From the NCBI GenBank assembly GCA_002862205.1, contig PKCN01000267.1:1-64000 (forward strand): 64,000 bases of DNA. The letters run 5' to 3'. Below, piece after piece: positions 53,676 through 62,775 of the stretch. The notes beneath the pieces are model-generated. The model saw only the letters and a list, made by a program, of their open reading frames with translations, searched no databases and was not told the DNA's origin. This stretch comes from Planctomycetaceae bacterium (GTDB taxonomy: Bacteria; Planctomycetota; Planctomycetia; Pirellulales; Pirellulaceae). The position numbers and the translations under genes are program-made. Every line of letters starts with the position of its first letter. Within the stretch, counting starts at the first letter, position 1.

Positions 53676-53706
53676 GCACAGGAACGCCGCTTCGGCTCAC
53701 CTGTGC
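53676..53706 (+). terminator. Possible terminator or RNA hairpin after the ABC exporter genes
   Basis: GCACAGG pairs with CCTGTGC, and inside it GCCG pairs with CGGC around a CTT loop, leaving symmetric three-base internal loops (AAC/TCA). The structure starts 30 bases after the permease stop. The following bases (GAGCTTGACTTTG) contain only a weak T-tract. A regulatory or stability role is as likely as termination. Confidence 0.35.
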
Positions 53707-53851
53707 GAGCTTGACTTTGCCGTTTGTACGCGGCTTTCCTGGGAATTCCGCTCTGGAAGCAATTTTGAAGGCTGCCGGTGATTGATTGGTAGGTTTCTGA
53801 TCCATTACCTTGAGCACTGGTTTTCTGACGAATGAACTAATACACCAGAGT

Positions 53852-54703
53852 ATGAAAATGGATTCTTGGCCAATTGGCGTCTTTGCTTCCGTGGATGCGG
53901 GGCTGGGGGTTGCCTGGGACGTGATCTCACAATTAAAAGTTCCCACAATCCAGTTGCATGCACCAAGTCCTGAAAAACGCAATCAGGAATCAGCCGAAGC
54001 TTTTCGAGCGCAATTGAGTGAGATGGGAGTTCGATGTAGCGCGGTCTTTGGTGGGTTCGAAGGCGAAAGTTATGCGGATATCCCCACCGTCGTACGAACG
54101 GTGGGATTGGTGCCTGCCGAGACGCGGCAAACGCGGCTGAATGAAATGTTGGAGATTTCAAATTTTGCCAGCTGGTTGGGCTGCGACACGGTTGCTCTGC
54201 ACTTGGGATTCATTCCTCACGATCCACAGGCAGAAGGGTACGCGGATATTGTTGATGTGACCCAGCAGCTCTGTGACCATTGTGCGGGCCATGGTCAGTT
54301 CCTGCATTTGGAAACCGGTCAGGAAACTGCGGAGGGTCTGCTTGAATTTATCAAACAGGTCGATCGCAATAATTTGAAAATCAATTTTGACCCCGCCAAT
54401 ATGATTCTTTATGGAACCGGCGAGCCGATTGAAGCTTTGCGTGCGGTCGGTGAACACGTCCGAAGCATCCACTGCAAAGACGGCACATGGAGCGACAAGC
54501 CCGGAGAGACTTGGGGTGCCGAAGTGCCACTGGGTAAAGGTGATGTTGGTATGGAAAACTATCTGCGTACGCTGAAAGAAATTGGATACGATGGGCCGCT
54601 GACGATTGAGCGGGAGATTCCGCAGGATCCAGAAAGGCAATTGGCTGAAATTGGGCAGGCGATCGAATTGCTGACCAAGCTTCGGGCAGAGGTCTTGGGT
54701 TGA
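53852..54703 (+). CDS. Sugar phosphate isomerase/epimerase, TIM barrel (xylose isomerase-like)
   Basis: The protein belongs to the AP endonuclease 2 / xylose isomerase-like TIM-barrel family. Characteristic are VPTIQLHAPSPE, VALHLGFIP, FLHLETGQETAEGLLEF (metal-binding Glu), INFDPANM, SIHCKDG and LTIEREIP. The barrel acts on an unknown sugar or derivative. The start is taken at ATG 53852 (ATG 53858 is equally possible); the ORF start at 53810 adds residues without support. The stop codon TGA is the first three bases of a 16-bp tandem repeat, which then runs on for 64 bases. Confidence 0.87.
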   Translation: MKMDSWPIGVFASVDAGLGVAWDVISQLKVPTIQLHAPSPEKRNQESAEAFRAQLSEMGVRCSAVFGGFEGESYADIPTVVRTVGLVPAETRQTRLNEMLEISNFASWLGCDTVALHLGFIPHDPQAEGYADIVDVTQQLCDHCAGHGQFLHLETGQETAEGLLEFIKQVDRNNLKINFDPANMILYGTGEPIEALRAVGEHVRSIHCKDGTWSDKPGETWGAEVPLGKGDVGMENYLRTLKEIGYDGPLTIEREIPQDPERQLAEIGQAIELLTKLRAEVLG

Positions 54704-55015
54704 AGCACTACGTCTTTGAAGCACTGCGTCTTTGAAGCACTGCGTCTTTGAAGCACTGCGTGATTCATTGAGACACGCCATGTCGCAATCACTGGTTGTG
54801 ACTCGCGTGATACCCCGAGCGATCAGCTTGTCAAGAAATGCTGTCGTGATCTCTGTTCCTTTGGCAAGAATTTTGATGTTCATTTTGCCGATTTCGTTCA
54901 TCAACGCATGCAGGATCTTGCCACGGGTAAATGATGGATCGTCAGGGAAGTGAATTTTGCCTTGAGGGCCTTTCGTATCTTGTGGGGCAGTACCATGAAT
55001 CACAGGTTCAGACAT
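54158..55015 (-). CDS. Hypothetical protein whose C-terminus is altered by a tandem repeat
   Basis: The ORF from ATG 55015 begins MSEPVIHGTAPQDTKGPQGK and has a plausible folded first part. This runs to about residue 80 (FTRGKILHALMNEIGKMNIKILAKGTEITTAFLDKLIARGITRVT, then SDCDMACLN). After that it reads the 16-bp repeat as ASKTQCFKDAVLQRRSAS. It then continues about 540 bases antisense to the isomerase gene, which is unlikely coding. The real product may be only about 80-100 residues, with its natural end lost by the repeat shifting the frame. The ORF track starts at 55120; I prefer 55015. The function is unknown. Confidence 0.4.
   Translation of the reverse strand: MSEPVIHGTAPQDTKGPQGKIHFPDDPSFTRGKILHALMNEIGKMNIKILAKGTEITTAFLDKLIARGITRVTTSDCDMACLNESRSASKTQCFKDAVLQRRSASTQDLCPKLGQQFDRLPNFSQLPFWILRNLPLNRQRPIVSNFFQRTQIVFHTNITFTQWHFGTPSLSGLVAPCAVFAVDASDVFTDRTQSFNRLAGSIKNHIGGVKIDFQIIAIDLFDKFKQTLRSFLTGFQMQELTMARTMVTELLGHINNIRVPFCLWIVRNESQVQSNRVAAQPAGKI
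54701..54764. repeat. 16-bp tandem repeat, 4 copies, at the end of the isomerase gene
   Basis: TGAAGCACTGCGTCTT follows itself four times; the first copy has an A for G and the last ends in GAT. The isomerase stop is the first TGA. On the minus strand the unit is open in all three frames (KTQCF, KDAVL, QRRSAS). Its period is not divisible by three, so a change in copy number shifts the frame of any gene crossing it. Confidence 0.95.
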
Positions 55016-55134
55016 GCAACGCCACTTGCTATGTCTGGTCATCGGCAAATTCAGTTGCTTGGATCGAGCCAAGTTTTGATCAATGAAGCGGGTTCGTTGA
55101 GCATGACATTCCCATGGCAAGTGATCGTCTGAGG

Positions 55135-56940
55135 TCAGGACTTTTCTGTACCTGGCAGCCCAGTAGGGATGCGAAGGGTAAAACTTGCCCCCCCACCAGC
55201 GATTGCTTCGTAGGTCAGGGTGCCTCCGTGGGCATTTGCTGTCTGCTTGGCGAGCGCCAGCCCAAGTCCAACCCCTGCAGCGGTCTCAGCTGCCTGCTCT
55301 GCAGATTTACTGAATGGTTGAAAGATTTTGTGCTGCATCGATTCGGGCACACCAGGGCCATGATCTGATACCGTGATCACGACTTTGTCGTCGTCCACTA
55401 TTTTTGCGATCAAGTCCACTCTTGAATCACTTCCTGACTTGGCATACTTCGCCGCATTGTCGATCAGATTGAAGATGACCTGTTCCATTGCAGGGGGATC
55501 TGTATTCCACTGTCCGTCGGTTGGGGAACTGATTTCAAGTGTCATTCCGGATTGATTCAACCGCTCTATCAGCCGTGGCGAAATACGATCAATCCAGTCA
55601 CACAGTGTGATTACTTCCGTTGCAGGAATGGTGGAAGTTCGTTCCAGTTTGGAATACCGCAGCACATTGTCAATCAAATGTGTGAGGCGATCTGATTCCT
55701 GTCGCAGGGTTTCCAGGTACTCCTTGCGGTCCGCCGGATCACTGACCATGTCGCGAGAAAGCAGGTCTGTGTAAAGTCGAAACGTGGTCAGAGGGGTTCG
55801 TAATTCGTGGGTTACTGCGGAAACAAACGTTGCTCGACGCTCACTCAATGCGATCAGCTTTTGCAGGAATATGGCCGCAATTGCGGCGGCCGCGAGCAGC
55901 GTAAACCATGCTATCAGCAGAGCGTTGTGGGTAGGCGACCAGTTGTAGGGAGCAGGCTCTGGTTTGGGTGCAACCAGTCGAGCTGGTAAAGCCGCCAAGG
56001 TGATTGCGGGATCCAGGTTATCGTCGCCTCTGACAGGCAGGAAGTCTGCCCTCGGCAGCAGGTCATTGATGCTCGATGCCATTGAGGATTTGAGTTGCAT
56101 CCAGTCAACCCACACTCCTTCGAGGCCATCGGCATCTCCTCGCTTCGGTCGGACGACAAATAATTGATCGTTTACCCAGATGGTCATAAGACGTTTGCCT
56201 GAGGAACCCCATTGTTCTGTCAGGGATTGGATCCCATCCGCACCAGGATTGCTATCCGCATTTTCTTTGCGGCGTGCCGTCTGTTCTGGATAGTTGAAAG
56301 CCATTTGCTGTTGGACTGCCATGTTTCGGTTCAGCAATTCCAAGTCACCGTTGGGTAATTGCGAATCGAACTGGGATTGTGAGTCCACTGTCTCTTGCCG
56401 GTTGTATTGGAGGTTGCTGGCATACACATCCACTTCGTTGGTATAGCTGCTTTGGGGCAGATTTGCTTCGACAACAACATCCACGTGTGGCAGCACTTGA
56501 TTCGCTGCATTGATGAGCGCACTTGCGGATACAACGTCAGTCAGTGCGACCAATCGTTCCGATTCTCTGGGGTTGCTCTTGTTTGTGGAGGAAACAAATT
56601 CGGGCCGGGGTCGGTCTTTTGTTCCATCTACAACTTGTACAATTGTGAAATGGTCTTTGACAAAAGGTTGATTGGAAGCGTCAATCGTTTGATTGTCAGG
56701 TGGATCAAGTAGTGTTGCAATGAACGGTCCCAAACGAGAGTCGAGTCGCCACAAGGCGACGACCGTATCTTGCTGAAGTCTTTCGCGTTGTTGGCTCTCT
56801 GTTCGTTCGCGACCTAGTCGCAGGGCGTGTTCAGAAAGACTGATGAGACCGATGGTGATGCAGGCCAGTATCAGGGCGAACAGGCACCAGATGGCGTTGG
56901 GACGCGATAATTTACGACTAGCGATGTGTTTGATCGTCAT
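55135..56940 (-). CDS. Sensor histidine kinase with a large periplasmic domain
   Basis: The 601-residue kinase has a membrane span at about 17-37 and a second near 340-362. Between them lies a periplasmic region of some 300 residues with no known domain (e.g. RPEFVSSTNKSN, NLPQSSYTNEVDVYASN). HisKA follows with THELRTPLTTFRLY (His about 385). Then come the HATPase N box FNLIDNAAKYAKSG, SDHGPGVPE and GVGLGLALAKQ. It is paired with the response regulator gene upstream on the same strand, with a 4-base overlap (ATGA), so they form a two-component system. The signal is unknown. Confidence 0.94.
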   Translation of the reverse strand: MTIKHIASRKLSRPNAIWCLFALILACITIGLISLSEHALRLGRERTESQQRERLQQDTVVALWRLDSRLGPFIATLLDPPDNQTIDASNQPFVKDHFTIVQVVDGTKDRPRPEFVSSTNKSNPRESERLVALTDVVSASALINAANQVLPHVDVVVEANLPQSSYTNEVDVYASNLQYNRQETVDSQSQFDSQLPNGDLELLNRNMAVQQQMAFNYPEQTARRKENADSNPGADGIQSLTEQWGSSGKRLMTIWVNDQLFVVRPKRGDADGLEGVWVDWMQLKSSMASSINDLLPRADFLPVRGDDNLDPAITLAALPARLVAPKPEPAPYNWSPTHNALLIAWFTLLAAAAIAAIFLQKLIALSERRATFVSAVTHELRTPLTTFRLYTDLLSRDMVSDPADRKEYLETLRQESDRLTHLIDNVLRYSKLERTSTIPATEVITLCDWIDRISPRLIERLNQSGMTLEISSPTDGQWNTDPPAMEQVIFNLIDNAAKYAKSGSDSRVDLIAKIVDDDKVVITVSDHGPGVPESMQHKIFQPFSKSAEQAAETAAGVGLGLALAKQTANAHGGTLTYEAIAGGGASFTLRIPTGLPGTEKS

Positions 56941-57647
56941 GAGGTTTCGACCAATTCGGAATCAATCATATAGCCCTTGCCGCGAATGGTTTTGATGGCT
57001 TCATTGGCGCCGCACACATGCGCGAGCTTTTCTCTTAATCTCGCTATGTGCATGTCGACCGTTCGTGTCGTAACACCCTTTGCGTCAATTTGCCAGACAC
57101 CTTGCAGTAATTCGTTTCGGCCAATCGCTCTGCCCGGGTTCCTGCTGAGGTAATCGAGTAGTGAGCATTCCCGTTCCGAAAGAACCTGCGTCAAGCCTGT
57201 GGCAGATTTGATTTCACGGCTGTTCCAGTTGATCTCTCCATGGGGCAGCGAGAGTGAAGGAGTTTGTGCTGAACGTGTGGGAGAGCGACGAAGCACAGCT
57301 TCTACACGCGCAAGAAGTTCGTCGACACTGAATGGTTTGACCACATAATCATCAGCCCCCAGGCGGAGCCCTTTGATGCGATCCTGTTCCTCTCCTTTGG
57401 CGGTCAGTATGATCACAGGAAGTGTTGGTTTCTGCTTGCGTATTTCACACAGTACATCAAGACCATGTCCGCCGGGTAAAACCAAATCGAGTAGTACCAG
57501 GTCACACGGCTTGCCGATTGCTTTCTCAATTCCAATTTCAGCTCGATCTGCTTGCCAGACAACGTGCCCCGTAGCCTTGAGTGAATCAACGATCCCGCGT
57601 CGGATGGCGGGGTCGTCTTCGATTGTAAGAATGCAGGGGGCTGGCAT
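56937..57647 (-). CDS. OmpR/PhoB-family response regulator
   Basis: From ATG 57647 (236 residues) the N-terminal receiver has the acidic pair in TIEDDPAIR, the phospho-acceptor Asp in LVLLDLVLP, and the conserved Thr and Lys in IILTAKGEE and DDYVVKPF. The C-terminal winged helix is of OmpR type (LSERECSLLDYLSRNPGRAIGRNELL, RTVDMHIARLREKL, IKTIRGKGYMI). The earlier ORF start at 57803 does not fit a receiver domain. It partners the adjacent histidine kinase. Confidence 0.95.
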   Translation of the reverse strand: MPAPCILTIEDDPAIRRGIVDSLKATGHVVWQADRAEIGIEKAIGKPCDLVLLDLVLPGGHGLDVLCEIRKQKPTLPVIILTAKGEEQDRIKGLRLGADDYVVKPFSVDELLARVEAVLRRSPTRSAQTPSLSLPHGEINWNSREIKSATGLTQVLSERECSLLDYLSRNPGRAIGRNELLQGVWQIDAKGVTTRTVDMHIARLREKLAHVCGANEAIKTIRGKGYMIDSELVETS

Positions 57648-57688
57648 ATTGGTTACCGCTAGAAGGAAAGTCTCAGGTATATCTTTTT

Positions 57689-58993
57689 CTATTTGGTTGA
57701 TGTATTCAAGGCTTCTGTTCCTGAAATATTGCTTGTCTCTGCGTTGTGTCGACCTCTGTTTTCCAAGGCGATGTAACGATCGTCTGGCGATAAACCCAAC
57801 CACGGGTCGTCGAGGGGCATTAAGAATAGTTCTTCGTAGATCCGATGGGTCAGAAACTCGTCGTCTCCTGTTTCCAGATTCTGCGTGTACCAGTCATCCA
57901 ATTTAGGCTGCAGTCCGTATAGGTTAAAGAAAGAGTCCTGCTCGACCCGTGGTGCTGATGCGTCAACCATCCGGAGCACGGGCAATTCCGCAGCCATCTT
58001 CAAGGGGGCAAGTCTCATCGCCGCCGATGCATTTGATGACTTCTTGTCCAGTCGGGATCTGGTCAGCACGCCAGATGTCAATTTCAAGCTTTCAGCCGCG
58101 AGCTTCCATTTTGGATCAAGTGGGTTCAGATCAATCACCATTTGATTGTCGCGAATCGTGAGTTCGCTTTTTTGGCGTCTTCGCTGTGCCCGCTCACGAT
58201 GCCAAATTTGTATTTTGCGTTTGCGTTCCGATTCGGACAGTAACTGGACCTCATGGTGCAGATTGAGTACGGAGTGTGTCCAGCGAATGAATGCGTCGGG
58301 CGTGACTAAACCAGGTAACGCATCAATCACGCGGCCGTCCTTGTTGAGGACAAAGTGCACGCTGTTCCCAATGATCGGCTGACGCAGTTTTCGTCCATTG
58401 CCAAAATCAATCGTGGCAATGGGGACATCGCGTACGGGTTGCCAGTGCAAAATGAATCGCTGTCGCAGTAAGCTGGCGATTTCCGGATTGGTGTAAAGAA
58501 CTTGCCTGAAGAAGCGACTGTTAGCACAGCTCAGCTCTTCATCAAGATTTCCCAGCATTCGGAGACTCAGAATTGGCCGATCAAGTTCATTCGATCTGGC
58601 TTTTGCTGCAACCAGTGATTTGTACCAGTAGAGCCGGCATGCGATTGCTTGTTTTTGGCCCGCAATGATATCCAGTTGCTGGTCAATCAGTTCCAATTGA
58701 CGTGAGTCAGTACCGTTCTCAGCTTGGATTTTTCGTGCTACGACGGCGGCATTCAAACCCTGCGGACCAAAGTATCTGAGTTGATTGGTCACCTGAGAAA
58801 GTTCTTTGAGTTGCTTTCGCGAGAGGTTTTGATTTGCAGTGATTGACAACATGCGTGCTGCCAGACGCTCAGCTTTCTGTGCTTCAAAGTCCCCGGAATT
58901 GATTCCGTAGGTTCCAAAGGCAGGCGCCGTAGCGTCCCCGATAAGGAACGCAGGAAGCATGATTAATGACCACAGCCAGGTTTGCTTTTTCAT
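57689..58993 (-). CDS. Secreted protein with a possible thioredoxin-like segment
   Basis: The 434-residue protein has a signal peptide (LWSLIMLPAFLIGDATAPAFG). Its first half is helical. Residues about 140-250 have a thioredoxin-like layout (RPILSLRMLGNLDEELSCANSRFFRQVLYTNPEIASLLRQRFILHW, then VHFVLNKDGRVIDALPG). It has a lone Cys rather than CXXC, so redox chemistry is not implied. The C-terminal part is charged and unassigned. It lies just upstream of the response regulator gene on the same strand, 41 bases away, and may be co-transcribed. I do not recognise the family more exactly. Confidence 0.7.
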   Translation of the reverse strand: MKKQTWLWSLIMLPAFLIGDATAPAFGTYGINSGDFEAQKAERLAARMLSITANQNLSRKQLKELSQVTNQLRYFGPQGLNAAVVARKIQAENGTDSRQLELIDQQLDIIAGQKQAIACRLYWYKSLVAAKARSNELDRPILSLRMLGNLDEELSCANSRFFRQVLYTNPEIASLLRQRFILHWQPVRDVPIATIDFGNGRKLRQPIIGNSVHFVLNKDGRVIDALPGLVTPDAFIRWTHSVLNLHHEVQLLSESERKRKIQIWHRERAQRRRQKSELTIRDNQMVIDLNPLDPKWKLAAESLKLTSGVLTRSRLDKKSSNASAAMRLAPLKMAAELPVLRMVDASAPRVEQDSFFNLYGLQPKLDDWYTQNLETGDDEFLTHRIYEELFLMPLDDPWLGLSPDDRYIALENRGRHNAETSNISGTEALNTSTK

Positions 58994-59339
58994 TGATGAC
59001 TCCCTGTTTCATGCGTGAAATGTGGGTGATCTGTGCCACCTCCATGAAAGTTTAGGTGTCATCGCATGGTTGTGCGGTAACGGCTTTGTAACGTGCTGCT
59101 GGTGCTTCGTGTCAGAGGAAATAGCAGTATCGCAGATCGGCTGATACACCTGACGTGGGATGCCTGCATGAAAGCGGCGGCAACGAGATTCAGAGTGAAT
59201 CTTCATTTGCCTTTGGATCAGTCCGTGGATTGGATTACCCGCATGCCACAAGCAACACCGACTATTGACCCATCTCCCCAAGACGTGCAGTTTTATCCCC
59301 AAGACGTGCGGTTTTTGCAGTCGGACACGTTTGGGTGGA
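58994..59339. other. Intergenic region with a 21-bp duplication
   Basis: About 345 bases between the long TolC-like gene and the secreted protein gene. A 21-bp duplication lies at 59275-59316. Plus-strand ORFs here extend into TolC antisense and are rejected. No terminator with T-run is evident. Confidence 0.5.
59275..59316. repeat. 21-bp duplication
   Basis: TCCCCAAGACGTGCAGTTTT A/T is followed by a second copy with one change (TGCGG for TGCAG). It lies 24 bases past the stop of the TolC-like gene. No inverted symmetry is present. Confidence 0.8.
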
Positions 59340-62300
59340 TTACTGGTTCTCGCTGGGGGCAGTCAACTCGGGTACGAGTGGCGGGTTCAATCCAGTTTCG
59401 TCCGCGTCTGCCGAAGGAGCGACGTTTGCGTCGGCAGCAGGAACGGCAGCGGCGTCTTCTTCCTCTTTCAGAATCTTGGCTTCACCAGCATCGGGCTTTG
59501 TTTTGGAGTCTGTGGATGTATCGGGTGTTGGCATTTCAACCGGTAGCGGCATGTCCTCGGACTCCAACGTCTGCAGTGGCATGGCTTCGGTTGGCAAGTT
59601 TGCACCTTCCTCTTCCAATCCCGGCAATTCTTCGATGGGCATACCATCGATCGTAATGGGTTGGTCGTTGCTGATTTTGTAGACTGGCGCCGTGAATTCA
59701 GGCTCACGTGGAAGCGGGTTGTATCGTAGCCCGCAGTCGTTGCATCCGCAGTCGATCAGGCCGTCCAGAGTGGTGCCCGGGTATTGCAGCAATGTTTCTG
59801 GAGAGATTTTACCTGGATCGATCCACAATCCCTCAGGGGTCAATTCCATGGTTCCCAAGTCGAGGTCCAGATTTCGGCGAACGGTTTCGTAGTTCACATA
59901 AACACCGAGGAGACCATTTTGTGCGTCGAGCAACGCAGACAAAGCCTGGATGGTATCTCGTGCTTCAGTTGCGCCGGATCCGGTTTGGGCGGTCGACTCC
60001 CTCAGATCTCTTAAGTCAGCGTTGAGTTCGATCTGGTCGGCAGCGATGCCAACTAACTTGCGGCGGTATTCAAATGCCAGTCGGTCACGCATCAACTGCC
60101 GTATCTCGGCACGCAGAGTTTGCCAAATAGCATCTTCAAACTGGTAGTAATCACGTTTTTTCTGCTCATAGTTGATCAGAATTCTTCGGTAATTGTTTCG
60201 TTCAACCAGTCTCGTGATCGGGGCGTCCCACTGTAACGCAATGTCCAGATTTCCTGTCTTGTTAAGCACAGGTCCGTTCACGTCCGAGGACCCAATTCCA
60301 CCGCGTATGTCGACGTTCAACTCGCTTTCCAAATCATCTGCAACCACTTCAATTTGACGCCATGCGTCGACAAGGGCCGCTCTTGCATTCGCGTAGTCCC
60401 TACGGTTTCGTCTTGCGATTTCAAATGCGACATCAGGTGAAATATCAACTTCCGGCAATAGGATGCTTTCTGTTCTGGCTTGAGCCTGAAGCAGTTGCAG
60501 TACGAGAACATCATTACCGAGGTCAGCTACCAGATCCTGCGAAGCGAGGATCACGTTGTCTCTGAGTTGACGAGCAAGGTCACGAGGGTCAATTTTTCCC
60601 GGCGCTGCATCTTGAAGACTCTTGAAAGAATCCTGCAGTTGGTTCAGCTTGGTAAGGTAAGCATTCAGTCGTGCCTTCAATTTTTCCTGGTCTTCGACTA
60701 GCTCTGACAGCAGTCCTGCCAGTTTTGATGTATCAAAAATGGACTCGTCAATGTCTGCGACGTTCAGCAGGCCGCAGATACTACCCTGCTCTGCAATGAA
60801 CAACTCTTTCAGACTTTTGGCCTGACTTGTGCGTTCCGGGATTGCTTTTTCGAGAACCGCAATGTCCTGCAGTACGGCGGGCAAATCCGTCTTGATGACG
60901 TCACGTAAGAAGTTTTCGAGTGGCTCCAGTTCGACTTCCAGTTCACGCAGTGACTCAGCCAATTCCGGGGTCCACTCGATTTGGGAAACGGGAAGCCCGG
61001 TATCCTCATCGATTTTGAATTGGCTTCGCTCCAGAATCGAGATATTCAATTCTCCGACATTTGTCCTCAGGATGCTCAATTCCTCCCTACGTTTTAAGAG
61101 TCGTTGATCGATCAGTTCAAATTGCTTCAGGATCGGGTCGTCCAATTCCACACAGATGTACGGAGGAAGTCCCAGCGTGCGTAGAAACTGGTCAATGCCG
61201 AGTTGGAAATTCGCTTGTTGTGAAACCAGGCTGTTGAGTGAACTTGTAAGCTGTTGGCGGGTTTGTGCAACCTGCAACCGCTGACGAACGATACTCTGCG
61301 AATCAGGGATCGTCGTCAGCAACTCGATGAGGGTATCTTCAAAAAGCAGCAGAACCTCACGTTGCCGGGTGATGTTTTCCTCAAGGTTGCGGATGGTGAG
61401 TTGCCGTTGCAGAAGTCCGATAAATCCTCCGGCCGATGCGAAGCCTGAGGGACTCAGTGAGATTGTTCCGACAGCAGTCTGTACATTGGCTGAGACTCGG
61501 TTGCCTGTCGTGACGTTGAGGTAAAACCCGCGACGAAATCTTTCAAATGCTCTGACCCCTGCCAGAAGTTCACGCTCGGATTGTGTGAGCCCTTCCATGA
61601 CCTTGTCGCGACCTGCATTACGCAGCAGCGGCATTAACAGGGTAAAGTCCAGTACATTGGCAGCGGTGCTTGAACTGGAATCACCAAGGTTCCATACAAT
61701 CTCGTTTGCCAGACCAACAAGCAGGTTCCCGCCGGTAGCAAAATTGCGATTCATTCGCATGCTACGGTCCCCCAACGTCAGATTCGTTGGCCCGCCCCGT
61801 TCGGTGCCCAGAATGCTCTCAGCACCCCCAAAAAATTGGGTGTCAAACTGAAAACGCTCACCGCTCACATCGAGAGCAACCAGGTACAGTTGCTCAAGTT
61901 GCTCTTGGTACTCCGGTGATTCCAACAATGCAATTTGGGTCGCATTTTCTGCATTGAGAACCAAAACACCGTCTTCATTCAGTGGTAGAAACTGCCACCA
62001 GTCGGGACTTTCAGCCCCATTGGTCAGGCCGGCTGCCTCCCACAGCGGGTAACCCCGGCGACCATCGACACATTGCATGTAGCGGTAGGACGCTGGATCA
62101 TCCAATGGCATGGGCTGAAAATCGAGGTCAAAAGGATTGAACATTCGACTTCGGCGATCAACATCGATCCTGAGGGGCACATTGGGCGGTCTGGCGACTG
62201 CCGCGGCTTTCTGGTCAATCAGGTGATATGCCTCCATATCCGCCTGTTTCCGATAATACTGCCTGTGACATCCCGTCGCGGTACACGCGAACAGCGTCAA

Positions 62301-62342
62301 AAGAGTGAGTAGGCTGAGGTGAGGTCTCTGAGAGTGTTTCAT
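59340..62342 (-). CDS. Long TolC-like outer membrane lipoprotein
   Basis: From ATG 62342 the protein has 1000 residues. A lipobox (FACTATGC, Cys25) follows the signal. TolC-like helical segments with NATQIALLESPEYQEQLEQLYLVALDVS (about 145-170) and ARRNRRDYANARAALVDAWRQIEV later indicate an outer membrane efflux protein. Between the two halves lies a long charged coiled coil (about 420-620: ELSILRTNVGELNISILERSQ). The C-terminus is acidic and Pro-rich. It is more than twice the size of E. coli TolC. No pump subunits are adjacent. The last 90 residues are low-complexity. It is oriented opposite to the next gene, which begins at 62776. Confidence 0.82.
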   Translation of the reverse strand: MKHSQRPHLSLLTLLTLFACTATGCHRQYYRKQADMEAYHLIDQKAAAVARPPNVPLRIDVDRRSRMFNPFDLDFQPMPLDDPASYRYMQCVDGRRGYPLWEAAGLTNGAESPDWWQFLPLNEDGVLVLNAENATQIALLESPEYQEQLEQLYLVALDVSGERFQFDTQFFGGAESILGTERGGPTNLTLGDRSMRMNRNFATGGNLLVGLANEIVWNLGDSSSSTAANVLDFTLLMPLLRNAGRDKVMEGLTQSERELLAGVRAFERFRRGFYLNVTTGNRVSANVQTAVGTISLSPSGFASAGGFIGLLQRQLTIRNLEENITRQREVLLLFEDTLIELLTTIPDSQSIVRQRLQVAQTRQQLTSSLNSLVSQQANFQLGIDQFLRTLGLPPYICVELDDPILKQFELIDQRLLKRREELSILRTNVGELNISILERSQFKIDEDTGLPVSQIEWTPELAESLRELEVELEPLENFLRDVIKTDLPAVLQDIAVLEKAIPERTSQAKSLKELFIAEQGSICGLLNVADIDESIFDTSKLAGLLSELVEDQEKLKARLNAYLTKLNQLQDSFKSLQDAAPGKIDPRDLARQLRDNVILASQDLVADLGNDVLVLQLLQAQARTESILLPEVDISPDVAFEIARRNRRDYANARAALVDAWRQIEVVADDLESELNVDIRGGIGSSDVNGPVLNKTGNLDIALQWDAPITRLVERNNYRRILINYEQKKRDYYQFEDAIWQTLRAEIRQLMRDRLAFEYRRKLVGIAADQIELNADLRDLRESTAQTGSGATEARDTIQALSALLDAQNGLLGVYVNYETVRRNLDLDLGTMELTPEGLWIDPGKISPETLLQYPGTTLDGLIDCGCNDCGLRYNPLPREPEFTAPVYKISNDQPITIDGMPIEELPGLEEEGANLPTEAMPLQTLESEDMPLPVEMPTPDTSTDSKTKPDAGEAKILKEEEDAAAVPAADANVAPSADADETGLNPPLVPELTAPSENQ

Positions 62343-62775
62343 GAGTCGGATGACCGCTAAAACTGTGCAATTCGTTAAGATCAAAGAGGATTGCTGACAC
62401 TGGATTTTGGCAATCCCCGCATTTAAATCAGTTCGACCGGTTCGATGGATTAATCCAGCAATATGCTCCCTGCGTTACAAACCGCTTGGGCAGAACGAGC
62501 CCACAGAGGCCGACTGGGTAAGCGTTGACGATTCTGCAGGCTCTGAGACTGCTGTTTTTGGTACCCGTTATCTGGGGGGGGCGGATGGTGGCGGCAAAAA
62601 AATCCTCTTTCACTGTGGCAGCCGAGAAATCCTTGACGTTACAAATAGCCCAACTTAATATCTCTTATAGGCACTTTTTGCCGCTCCTCTGAGAAACAGT
62701 GCGTTGATACCGGTGTGCTGATGCCGATTCAGATGATGTACCTCCATCTCTAGCTGTGATGATTGCAAAGCGAAC
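62343..62775. other. Divergent intergenic region between TolC-like and membrane protein genes
   Basis: About 430 bases with no gene I trust. ORFs of 61 to 83 residues overlap on both strands without recognisable content. A run of Gs (TCTGGGGGGGGCGG, near 62573) interrupts the middle. Promoters for both flanking genes should lie here. Confidence 0.45.
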
